From: Bauldia sp.
GTDB lineage: Bacteria > Pseudomonadota > Alphaproteobacteria > Rhizobiales > Kaistiaceae
Assembly (NCBI RefSeq): GCF_020442045.1
Contig: NZ_JAGRLA010000025.1
Location: 1 to 64,000, forward strand
DNA: 64,000 bases
Direction of reading: 5' to 3'
Within the stretch, counting starts at the first letter, position 1. Each line of letters begins with the position of its first letter. Below are positions 9,852 to 17,369 of the stretch, in pieces. The notes below the pieces were generated by a model. That model was not told where the DNA came from and made no database searches. It saw nothing but the letters and a program-made list of their open reading frames with translations. The translations under genes and the position numbers were made by a program.

Positions 9852-10492
9852 TGGCTCGCCCAGACGATGCGCGCCATCCATTCGATATCCGCCGGCGACA
9901 GGGTGCGATCGGCATGGGCGGGATTGAACGAGGCAAGCTCGACGACCTTGGTCGTCTTGCGTTGCAGGATCTTGGCCATGACCTCGCCTTCCGTCGTCTT
10001 GACGACGACGCGATCGCCGCGCCGGCACTCGGCCGAGGGCGATACGATGATGATGTCGCCGTCCCGGTAGAGCGGCGTCATCGAGTCGCCGGTGACCTCA
10101 AGGGCGTAGGCGCCGTCGCCATTCGGCCCCGGATAGCTGATCTGGTCCCAGCCCTGGCCGGCGGGGAAGCCGCCATCGTCGAAGAAACCGCCGGCGCCGG
10201 CCTGCGCAAGCCCGAGCAACGGCACCTGCCTGAGCGACGCCTCGCGTCGCGCGCGTCGCGGCCTTTCGCCGACGAGGCCGAGGAAGTCGCCGAGCGAGGT
10301 CCCGGTCGCATGCAGGATCTTGGCGATGCTCTCGGTGGAGGGCCAGCGCTCGCGGCCGTCCGCCGCCACCCGCTTGGAGCGATTGAATGTCGTTGGATCG
10401 AGCCCGGCGCGCCGCGCCAGCCCCGAGGCGGTCAGTTTCTTGCGCTCGGCGAGCCGGTCGATGGCTCCCCAAATCTGTCCGTGTGACAGCAC
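9848..10492 (-). CDS. S24/LexA-like helix-turn-helix repressor
   Basis: A 214-residue transcriptional regulator resembling phage CI-type repressors. The N-terminal helix-turn-helix (IWGAIDRLAERKKLTASGLARRAGLDPTTFN region, residues about 5-40) is followed by a peptidase S24 domain with the catalytic serine in GDSMTP and the lysine in VVVKTTEGEVMAK. Such proteins repress target genes and may be inactivated by self-cleavage, although many alphaproteobacterial members lack the Ala-Gly cleavage site; here an AGAGG segment precedes the S24 domain. The GTG at 10492 is chosen because GGAGG lies six bases upstream and homologues begin LSHxQIW. It is translationally coupled to the nuclease-like lipoprotein and probably autoregulated from the AT-rich inverted repeat at 10530-10550. 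No phage genes surround it. Confidence 0.9.
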   Translation of the reverse strand: MLSHGQIWGAIDRLAERKKLTASGLARRAGLDPTTFNRSKRVAADGRERWPSTESIAKILHATGTSLGDFLGLVGERPRRARREASLRQVPLLGLAQAGAGGFFDDGGFPAGQGWDQISYPGPNGDGAYALEVTGDSMTPLYRDGDIIIVSPSAECRRGDRVVVKTTEGEVMAKILQRKTTKVVELASFNPAHADRTLSPADIEWMARIVWASQ

Positions 10493-10529
10493 GAGACCCC
10501 TCCGTGCCGTGGTCCCCTGCAAGGCAGGA

Positions 10530-10550
10530 ATAAATACCTTTTTGGTTTAT
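10530..10550. promoter_or_regulatory. AT-rich inverted repeat, possible repressor operator
   Basis: ATAAATACC (10530-10538) and GGTTTAT (10544-10550) form an imperfect inverted repeat around a TTTTT centre. It lies 38 bp upstream of the S24 repressor start codon, in a locally AT-rich patch of an otherwise GC-rich region. An autoregulatory operator is the obvious reading, but this is inference from position alone. Confidence 0.35.
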
Positions 10551-10719
10551 CCCCGCTTGGCCGCTTTGTCGAGTCCCCGGTGAAAATAGCCGCGTGCCGG
10601 TGGACAGCCATCGATTTTCCCGGCGCGGTCGAGGGCATTTCCGGTTCAGTGGAATGCCGATTGTCCCCGCAATCAAGCGTTGAGGCTTGTTACCGGAGTT
10701 TTGCGCCCCGGCCGAAAGG

Positions 10720-10735
10720 TTAACCCCGTGTTTAC
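10720..10735. promoter_or_regulatory. CtrA-like box upstream of podJ-like gene
   Basis: The sequence TTAA-CCCCGTG-TTTACC matches the CtrA consensus TTAA-N7-TTAA with one mismatch in the second half. It lies about 130 bp before the podJ-like start codon. Two GANTC sites, targets of the CcrM methylase, follow at 10774 and 10807. CtrA and CcrM/GcrA are the standard alphaproteobacterial cell-cycle regulators. Confidence 0.4.
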
Positions 10736-10862
10736 CATGTTGGGAGAAGGCTTGGGGCGTCGGAACGGGCGCCGAATCCCTTCTGCGCCCTGCGGCGAAT
10801 GGTCTGGATTCGCTGTGTTTTCCGGCTTCGGGGGTGCCGCGGGCGCGGCGGGGCATGGATCG

Positions 10863-13800
10863 ATGAAGTCGGGTATGTCGTGGAGCATAAAGGTCGACGA
10901 GGACGCGCGCGCCGCAGCGCAGGAAGCCGCTCGTCAGGCCGGCATGTCGCTCGATGAATGGCTCCGCGATGCCATTGCCGCGCGGGCGGCCGAGACCGGG
11001 TCTTCCGAAGCGATGTGGTCCGTGCGTGACGCCGCCGCCGGGCTCGAAACGCTCACCGAGGCCACGGCCGTTCTGGCGCGCAGGATCAGGGCGATGGAGC
11101 GCGGTGGTGGATCGCCGGTATCCGGACTTGTCGATCGGCTCGTTGAAATCGAAGCCGCCCTCGGCCGGGCCAGCGACACGGTCACTATCGCGAGTGCACG
11201 GACGCGCGGCGAAACAATCGGGGAACTTGCCGGGATGATCGATCGCCTTGCCCGGGATCTCGACGATACCGACGAGTCGGCCCGAACGACGATCGAAGGC
11301 CTGCGAACGGCGCGAAGGGGCGGACAGATGGATTCGACGAGCGGGGTCGCCGATGCGATTCGCAGGCTGGACGAAAGGATCGCGCGCATGACGGAGCGCC
11401 GCCCGCTCCCGCCGTCCGGCAACGATTCCCTCCACGAATTGCGGACGCAGCTCGAGGGGTTGCTGGCCGCCAGTCCGAAGCCGGCGAGCGAGCCGCGGGC
11501 TTCGGCGGCAAGCCTCGACAGGACGCTCCGGGATCTGGAGGCGCGAATCCGGGAGGCCGGCGAGCGCTCCGAGCGGAATCAGCGGGGCAGGGCGACCGAC
11601 AGGATGGAGCAGGATCGCATCCGGCGCATCGAGGAAAAGCTCTCGGAAATCGCCAGACGGCTCGTTTCGGAAACGCACGCCCGGCCTGCCGCGACCGCCC
11701 GGGGCGACGACAGCCTGAGAGCGGAGATCGCCGAAATCGTCGACCGCCAGGGTGGACGGGCCCGCTCGGGCCCCGCGCCTGATGCGATCGCTCCGGGCGC
11801 CCTTCGCGCCCTGCGCGATGACATCGCCCGGCTTGAGCAGCGGATCGTCGAATCCGCCGCCGGCCCCATGGAAGACGGATATTCAGGCCTGGTCAGACGG
11901 ATCGAGGCGCTTGCCGCCGAGGGCCCGGTCGATCGCGGCCTGCTGAACGAAATCCGCGACGAACTCGGCACACTCGGCGCGGCGGCGCGGGGCACCGCCC
12001 GCGAAGCGACCCTGCTCGACCGCTTTGACGATCTGGTCCGGCGTCTGTCGGATGGCGGAGCGGTTCCCGCCGGGCTCGCCCGTGAGGATACGATGCTCGA
12101 CCGGTTCGCCGAACTGGCGCGGCGGCTTCCCGACCGGGGCAAGCTCGATGCGTTGGGCGAGGAGGTCGCGTCGCTGCGCTGGTCGCTGGAAAGCGACGAC
12201 AGCCCCCAGGCCGTCTCGCGGCTTGAGATGCGCGTCAACGAACTCGCCCGGACCATCGAGACGACGCTGACCGCCAGGCAGGCCAAGTCCGAGGCGATCG
12301 CGGTTGGAATGGCGTCCTCCCTTGCCGATATCCGCGGCGCGCTCGAGGATCTCGTGGCCTCCCGCGGCGCCGGCCCGGACATGGCGGCGATTCCGGGGCT
12401 CGCCGCCAGCCTCTCGGAAATCCGCAGCACGCTCGAGGACGTGACCTCCCGCCGGATGATGTCGCCGGACGGTGCGACGATCGCCGACCTGGCCGCGGAG
12501 GTGGCTGAAATCCGCGACATGCTGGACGCCCGCGAGCGCACCGCCGCCGAGCGCGAGACGGCCGCCTTCGGTCGTCTCGAAAACCGCTTCGACGACATAT
12601 CCGCCCGCCTCGACAATGCCTTCGCCCAGCTTCCTCCGCCGGGCCTGATCGATGGTCTCCAGGATCGTCTCGAGCGGCTCGCCGAGGCGATCGAGGCCCT
12701 CAACCTGCACGCGGCCGATCCGGCGGTGCTTGAAGAGCTCCGCGAGGAGATCGCGACCATCCGCCGCGAGATCGCCGAGCGCGAGCCGCCGCGTCTCGAC
12801 GATCTGGAAAGCCAGATCCAGGACCTTGCCACCCGGATGGAACAGGCTTCGCGGCCGGAAGCGGATGCCGGCCAGCTCGGCGAGCTCGAGGCGCGGATCA
12901 CGGCGATTGCCGCCGAGCTCGATCGGGCCACGCCGCGCACCGAAGCGCTGGTGACGCTGGAGGAGAACCTGCTTCGCCTCCAGGCGGGGCTCGCCGATGG
13001 CCGCGAGGAATCGCTCGAGGCGGCTCGGTTGGCGGCCCGCGACGCGGTCCGCGATTTCGCCGAGAAAGGCGCCGACCACGAACTCCTCGAGGCCTTGCGT
13101 GGCGATCTCGACCAGATCAGCAAGGCGGTCGAAGATACGGGCGAGCGGACGAACGAAACCATCGGATCGCTGCAGGGGTCGCTTGCGTCGATCGTCGAAC
13201 GTCTCGGACGGCTGGAGGCGGAACCCGCGGCGGAGGACGCACAGGCCACCATCTCCGCGACGGCAGCATATGGAGCAGTCCCGGAGGTCCGCGACGCCGG
13301 AGTGCCGTCGGCCGGGCCGGTGGTCAAACCGCCCGAAGAGGCCCGTGTCGACGCTCCGCGCCAGGAGGTGCGATCGGTCCGGGCCGATCTCGCCGCGTTG
13401 CGCGAGCTGACGGCGGGCTCTGCCGATCCGGAGCGCAAATCGGCCGACCGGCGGGCGGATTTCATCGCCGCGGCGCGGCGCGCGGCACAGGCCGCGGTGG
13501 CGGAAGCCGACATCGAGGCACAGGTCGAGGAGACCGAAGCCGAGCCGAAAGCCAGCCCCTTCGCCCGCATCGGGCATGCGATCCGCAACCGCAAGAAGCC
13601 GCTGTTGCTGGCGGCGGCGGCGATCGTGCTGGCATTGGGTGCCTTCCAGGTCTTTGGTCCGCATGGCAGCGGCGCCAGGAATACGGCAGCGGTGAAGCCG
13701 ACCGCCGTCGAGCGCCCGGCGGACACGCCGAAGACGGTGGCGCGCGCCGCCGATCGCGCCAGCGCCCCGACCGTGCCGCAGGTCGACGAGCCCGCCCTGG

Positions 13801-14813
13801 TGGCGCCTCCGCCAAATGCCAGGGCCGCGATGGAGCTCGCCAATGTCGCGACGATCGATGATCGGTTCAGCGGCGCCTTCCAGGGTGGCGAGACGCTGGG
13901 CGCCGAAGCGGCACCGGTGCCGGCGCACGCCGTATCCGCCACCATCCCCCAGGATCCGAAGCTGCCGATGGTCGGGTCGGATCGCCTGCGAGCCGCCGCC
14001 ACCGAGGGGGACCCGGCCGCGGCCTTCGAGATCGCCAACCGCTTCGCCGAGGGGCGCGATGTCGCCAGGGACCTCGCCGCCGCCGCCAGGTGGTACCGGC
14101 GTGCCGCCGAAGCGAATCTTGCCGTCGCCGAATACCGGCTTGGCAGCCTCTATGAACGCGGCCAGGGGGTCGACAAGAATATCGACGAGGCGGTGAAGTG
14201 GTACCAGCGCGCCGCCGATCAGGGCAATGTCGGTGCGATGCACAACCTCGCCGTCATGCTGAGCGAGGGGGTCGGCGACGGTCCCGACCATGCCAAGGCG
14301 GTCGAGTGGTTCCTTGCCGCAGCCAATTACGGCGTCAAGGACAGCCAGTATAATCTCGGCGTCATCTACGCGCGGGGGCTCGGGCTCGATCAGGATTTCG
14401 CCGAATCCTACAAGTGGTTCGCGGTTGCCGCCGCGGCCGGCGACGGCGACGCGGCGGCCCGCAGGGACGAGGTTGCCGGCCTGCTTTCGCCCGACGAACT
14501 CGCCACCGCGCGCGCCGCGGTGCAGGCGTGGCGGGCGAAGCCGCCGCTCGCCACCGCCAACACCGTGGCCGTGCCGGAAGGCGGCTGGGGCGACGGGGGC
14601 AAGACCGTCACCGCCGAGGACCAGAAGGCGCTGGTCATGAAGATCCAGGCGCTGCTGGCCGAGCAGGGCTACGATCCCGGTCCCGCCGACGGGATCGAGG
14701 GACCGAAGACCCGTGAGGCGGTACGCGCCTTTCAACGCAGGATCGGCGTTGCCGATACCGGCGTCATCGATGGCAGCCTGGTCGTCGCGCTCGATGGCGG
14801 AGCAAACGGGTAG
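10863..14813 (+). CDS. podJ: PodJ-like polar organelle development protein
   Basis: A 1,316-residue inner-membrane protein with the architecture of PodJ, the scaffold that marks a cell pole and recruits division and polarity factors. From the ATG at 10863 (MKSGMSWSIKVDEDARAAAQ) the first roughly 870 residues are charged, low-complexity and coiled-coil-like. A single membrane helix follows at about 911-931 (KKPLLLAAAAIVLALGAFQVFG), then a periplasmic part with Sel1-like repeats at about 1040-1200 (FEIANRFAEG, YRLGSLYERG, HNLAVMLSEG, YNLGVIYARG) and a C-terminal peptidoglycan-binding domain (LLAEQGYDPGPADGIEGPKT). The early DEWLRDAIAARA segment resembles a ribbon-helix-helix-like N-terminus seen in rhizobial homologues. 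The start could be four codons later. A CtrA-like box and GANTC sites lie upstream. The name rests on architecture and recalled similarity, not on an alignment. Confidence 0.82.
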   Translation: MKSGMSWSIKVDEDARAAAQEAARQAGMSLDEWLRDAIAARAAETGSSEAMWSVRDAAAGLETLTEATAVLARRIRAMERGGGSPVSGLVDRLVEIEAALGRASDTVTIASARTRGETIGELAGMIDRLARDLDDTDESARTTIEGLRTARRGGQMDSTSGVADAIRRLDERIARMTERRPLPPSGNDSLHELRTQLEGLLAASPKPASEPRASAASLDRTLRDLEARIREAGERSERNQRGRATDRMEQDRIRRIEEKLSEIARRLVSETHARPAATARGDDSLRAEIAEIVDRQGGRARSGPAPDAIAPGALRALRDDIARLEQRIVESAAGPMEDGYSGLVRRIEALAAEGPVDRGLLNEIRDELGTLGAAARGTAREATLLDRFDDLVRRLSDGGAVPAGLAREDTMLDRFAELARRLPDRGKLDALGEEVASLRWSLESDDSPQAVSRLEMRVNELARTIETTLTARQAKSEAIAVGMASSLADIRGALEDLVASRGAGPDMAAIPGLAASLSEIRSTLEDVTSRRMMSPDGATIADLAAEVAEIRDMLDARERTAAERETAAFGRLENRFDDISARLDNAFAQLPPPGLIDGLQDRLERLAEAIEALNLHAADPAVLEELREEIATIRREIAEREPPRLDDLESQIQDLATRMEQASRPEADAGQLGELEARITAIAAELDRATPRTEALVTLEENLLRLQAGLADGREESLEAARLAARDAVRDFAEKGADHELLEALRGDLDQISKAVEDTGERTNETIGSLQGSLASIVERLGRLEAEPAAEDAQATISATAAYGAVPEVRDAGVPSAGPVVKPPEEARVDAPRQEVRSVRADLAALRELTAGSADPERKSADRRADFIAAARRAAQAAVAEADIEAQVEETEAEPKASPFARIGHAIRNRKKPLLLAAAAIVLALGAFQVFGPHGSGARNTAAVKPTAVERPADTPKTVARAADRASAPTVPQVDEPALVAPPPNARAAMELANVATIDDRFSGAFQGGETLGAEAAPVPAHAVSATIPQDPKLPMVGSDRLRAAATEGDPAAAFEIANRFAEGRDVARDLAAAARWYRRAAEANLAVAEYRLGSLYERGQGVDKNIDEAVKWYQRAADQGNVGAMHNLAVMLSEGVGDGPDHAKAVEWFLAAANYGVKDSQYNLGVIYARGLGLDQDFAESYKWFAVAAAAGDGDAAARRDEVAGLLSPDELATARAAVQAWRAKPPLATANTVAVPEGGWGDGGKTVTAEDQKALVMKIQALLAEQGYDPGPADGIEGPKTREAVRAFQRRIGVADTGVIDGSLVVALDGGANG

Positions 14814-14841
14814 GACCCGGGCCTTCCCGCCCCGTCCCGCG

Positions 14842-14871
14842 TTGACAGGGCGGCGGTTGCGGCGCTTTATC
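14842..14871 (+). promoter_or_regulatory. Predicted sigma-70 promoter of the TSUP operon
   Basis: A perfect TTGACA -35 hexamer (14842-14847) is followed after 18 bases by TTTATC (14866-14871). Transcription would begin near 14878, about 56 bases before the GTG start of the exporter gene at 14934. Confidence 0.5.
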
Positions 14872-14933
14872 GATTTCGTGTCCGTGCGTGACCGCCCACG
14901 CTTCGAATCCCTTGCTCCGACTGGCGTTTCACC

Positions 14934-15863
14934 GTGCTGATCTATCTTCCCATTGCCGGGCTTTCGGTGAACATGTTCATCATCTTCGGCATGGGGGGAG
15001 CGGTCGGCTTCCTCTCCGGCCTGTTCGGCGTCGGGGGCGGATTTCTGCTGACGCCACTGCTGATCTTCTCCGGTATCCCGCCGGTGGTATCGATCGCCAC
15101 CGTCGCCTCCCAGATCGTGGCCTCGTCGTCCTCGGCGGCGCTCAGCTATTGGCGCCGTCGCATGGTCGACATGAAGCTCGCCGCCGTGCTGATGCTGTCC
15201 GGCGCGGTCGGCACGCTGATCGGCGTCGTCGTCTTCAACGCCCTGCGCAAGCTCGGCCAGCTCGACCTGATCATCGGCATCAGCTACGTCACCTTCCTCG
15301 GCCTGATCGGCATCCTGATGCTGCGCGAGTCGGTCCGCGCGATGATAAACGCCCGCAAGGGCCGGCCCGCCCCGCTCCGCCGCGCCGCCCAGCATAACTG
15401 GGTGCATCGGCTTCCTTTCAAGATGCGCTTCAAGCGCTCGAAGCTCTATGTCAGCGCGATTCCGGTCGTCGCCCTCGGCCTTGGCATCGGCTTCCTTGGC
15501 GCGCTGCTCGGCATCGGCGGCGGCTTCATCCTCGTGCCGGCCTTGATCTATCTTCTCAGGGTACCGACCAATGTCGTGATCGGTACGTCGCTGATCCAGA
15601 TCGTCGCCACGATGGCGATCGCGACGCTGCTCCACGCCTTTTCCAGCCAGACCGTCGATATCGTCCTTGCCATCATCCTGATGGTCGGCGGCGTCATCGG
15701 CGCGCAATTCGGCGTGAGGGTCGGCCAGAACCTTCGAGGCGACCACCTCCGCGCCCTGCTCGCGCTGCTGGTGCTGGCGGTCGGCGCACGCTTCTTCATC
15801 GGCATGGTCACGCCACCAGCGGAACGCTACTCGCTGACCATCGTGACCGGTGGTGCGCTATGA
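14934..15863 (+). CDS. TSUP (TauE/SafE) family sulfite or organic-anion exporter
   Basis: A 309-residue integral membrane protein of the TSUP family, which exports sulfite, sulfonates or related organic anions. About eight hydrophobic segments are visible, arranged as two related halves, each beginning with the glycine-rich family motif: GFLSGLFGVGGGFLLTP in the first half and GFLGALLGIGGGFILVP in the second. A basic cytoplasmic loop (around residues 140-165) joins the halves. Translation starts at a GTG. The stop overlaps the ATG of the next gene, so the two are translationally coupled. The substrate cannot be read from sequence; the tight pairing with a TIGR02186 protein is a recurrent alphaproteobacterial arrangement. 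Confidence 0.93.
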   Translation: MLIYLPIAGLSVNMFIIFGMGGAVGFLSGLFGVGGGFLLTPLLIFSGIPPVVSIATVASQIVASSSSAALSYWRRRMVDMKLAAVLMLSGAVGTLIGVVVFNALRKLGQLDLIIGISYVTFLGLIGILMLRESVRAMINARKGRPAPLRRAAQHNWVHRLPFKMRFKRSKLYVSAIPVVALGLGIGFLGALLGIGGGFILVPALIYLLRVPTNVVIGTSLIQIVATMAIATLLHAFSSQTVDIVLAIILMVGGVIGAQFGVRVGQNLRGDHLRALLALLVLAVGARFFIGMVTPPAERYSLTIVTGGAL

Positions 15864-16630
15864 GACCCGCCGCCGCGCTCTTCTGCTGGTGCCTGTTCGC
15901 CGGAAGTGCCGAGGCGGAGCAACTGACGATCGCCCTGTCGACCGGCGAGATCAACGTCGATTCCACCTTCAGCGGCGATACGGTCACGCTGTTCGGCGTG
16001 ATCGAGCGGGATGCCGCTACGGTGTCGCGCAATACCGACTATGAAATTGCCGTCGTATTGCGGGGACCGCCCGAGACGGTCGTGGCGCGCCGCAAGGACC
16101 GTATCGCCTTCATCTGGGTCAACAGCGCTTCGGAAACGATCGGCGACGCGCCAGCCTTCTATGCGCTCGACACCTCGAGTGAGCTCGGCGAGATCGCGAC
16201 GCCCGCGCTTCTCGAACGGCACCAGATCGGCTTCGACGCCATCCAGTTCACCTATGACGGCCGCGCCGCCGCCAATGACCCGGCCGCGGCGGAATTCCGC
16301 GATGCCTTCATTCGCCTCAAGCAGAATGCCGGGCTCTATTCGGAGCAGCCGGCGGGCGTTTCCTTCATTGGCGCGACAGACAACGTCTTCCAGTCCGCCA
16401 TGTGGATTCCGGCCAACGCCCCTGACGGCCACTACAAGGTCGACGTCTATCTCTTTTCGGGAAATGCGCTGCTCGCCCACGAGGAGGGCAAGCTCGACAT
16501 CACCAAGGTCGGCTTCGAGCAGTTCATGTACGCCGCCGCCCACCAGCATGTGCTGCTCTACGGGCTCGCCTGCGTCCTGCTGGCGCTTTCTACCGGCTGG
16601 CTCGCCGGCGTCATCTTCCGGCGCGACTGA
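15860..16630 (+). CDS. TIGR02186 family membrane-anchored protein
   Basis: A 256-residue protein of the alphaproteobacterial TIGR02186 family, function unknown. It has a signal peptide (MRPAAALFCWCLFAGSAEAE), a periplasmic beta-rich body (LTIALSTGEINVDSTFSGDTV, YEIAVVLRGPPE, HYKVDVYLFSGN) and one C-terminal membrane helix (LLYGLACVLLALSTGWLAGVIF) followed by the short tail RRD, so it should be a periplasmic domain tethered by its C-terminus. Its ATG overlaps the stop of the TSUP exporter gene (ATGA), implying equal expression and probably physical partnership. Family members are regularly found next to TSUP genes. It ends 16 bp from the convergent pdeM gene. Confidence 0.9.
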   Translation: MRPAAALFCWCLFAGSAEAEQLTIALSTGEINVDSTFSGDTVTLFGVIERDAATVSRNTDYEIAVVLRGPPETVVARRKDRIAFIWVNSASETIGDAPAFYALDTSSELGEIATPALLERHQIGFDAIQFTYDGRAAANDPAAAEFRDAFIRLKQNAGLYSEQPAGVSFIGATDNVFQSAMWIPANAPDGHYKVDVYLFSGNALLAHEEGKLDITKVGFEQFMYAAAHQHVLLYGLACVLLALSTGWLAGVIFRRD

Positions 16631-16646
16631 GCGCGCCCGGTCTCGC

Positions 16647-17369
16647 TCAGTCGGGGCGCAGCGCCTTCCGGCCAACCGCGTAGACACGATCCTCGCCGAG
16701 CACGAAGGCCCGGAAGCCTGGGGCCGCGAACAGCCCGGCGAAGGCCCGGTCGAGAACATTGAGGCCGCCGGCATAGGCGCCGAAGGCCGGCATTATCAAC
16801 CGGTTGCCGTCGCCGGCAAAACACCGCCGCCGGACCCACTTGCCACGGCCCGCAACGCGCGCGGCGGGATGCAGGTGGCCGGCGATCTCGCCCGCGGCAT
16901 CCTCACCGGTCGCCGGGTCGTGGCGGAAGACCAGCGGTCCGATCGCCAGCGTGTCGGCATGCATGCCCGCGAGGTCCGCCGGCATCTCGCGGTCGTGGTT
17001 GCCGGCGATCCAGATCCATTCCCGGCCGGACTGGAGCGTGGCAAGGGCCGCCCGATCCCGCGGCAGGAGCCGTGCCGCTCCGCCATCGTCGTGGAAGCTG
17101 TCGCCGAGTGCGATGACCGCCGCCGGATCGAGCCGTGCCATCAGGCGCGAGAGCCTCGCAAGCGTCTCCGCCGTGTCGTAGGGCGGCAGCATCTGGCCGC
17201 GGCGCGCGAAGGAGGAGCCTTTCTCGAAATGGAGGTCGGCGACCACGAGCAACCGCCTGTCGGCCCACCATAGACCACCATCGGCGAACGCCTCGAGCAC
17301 GACGCCGGCCACCGCGACGAGCGTCGGTCCGGGCTCGTTCTCACTCTGTCGCGCCGTCCCAGCGATCAT
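16647..17369 (-). CDS. pdeM: Ligase-associated DNA damage response endonuclease PdeM
   Basis: A 240-residue metallophosphoesterase of the PdeM type, thought to act as a nuclease in a DNA-repair set with an ATP-dependent ligase, a helicase and an exonuclease. The metal-binding motifs are all present in order: VVADLHFEKGSSFARRG, ALGDSFHD, IAGNHDRE and GEIAGHLHP. The ATG at 17369 overlaps the helicase stop codon (ATGA), so it is the second gene of a translationally coupled pair. Length is normal. The rest of the set is present next door except the ligase, which is not in this window. Confidence 0.93.
   Translation of the reverse strand: MIAGTARQSENEPGPTLVAVAGVVLEAFADGGLWWADRRLLVVADLHFEKGSSFARRGQMLPPYDTAETLARLSRLMARLDPAAVIALGDSFHDDGGAARLLPRDRAALATLQSGREWIWIAGNHDREMPADLAGMHADTLAIGPLVFRHDPATGEDAAGEIAGHLHPAARVAGRGKWVRRRCFAGDGNRLIMPAFGAYAGGLNVLDRAFAGLFAAPGFRAFVLGEDRVYAVGRKALRPD

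Larger units (their letters stand above)
10493..10862. other. Divergent intergenic region S24 repressor / podJ-like (370 bp)
   Basis: No gene is evident. The stretch holds the upstream region of the repressor, with the AT-rich inverted repeat at 10530-10550, and that of the podJ-like gene, with a CtrA-like box at 10720-10735 and two GANTC methylation sites (10774-10778 and 10807-10811). An in-frame extension of the podJ-like frame reaches back to 10680, but that part is unlike the family N-terminus. Confidence 0.5.

Noticed and set aside
9848..10550. Prophage remnant suggested by the S24 repressor.
   Set aside because: No integrase, att-like repeats, structural or lysis genes flank it; S24-type regulators are common chromosomal genes in this group.
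14895..14915. A TTCGAATCC stretch resembling a tRNA T-loop.
   Set aside because: No acceptor stem, anticodon arm or D-arm can be built around it.
11579..15746. Very long minus-strand open frames (about 820 and 1,290 codons).
   Set aside because: They are antisense to the PodJ-like and TSUP genes, show composition-driven sequence with no domain, and lack ribosome-binding sites.
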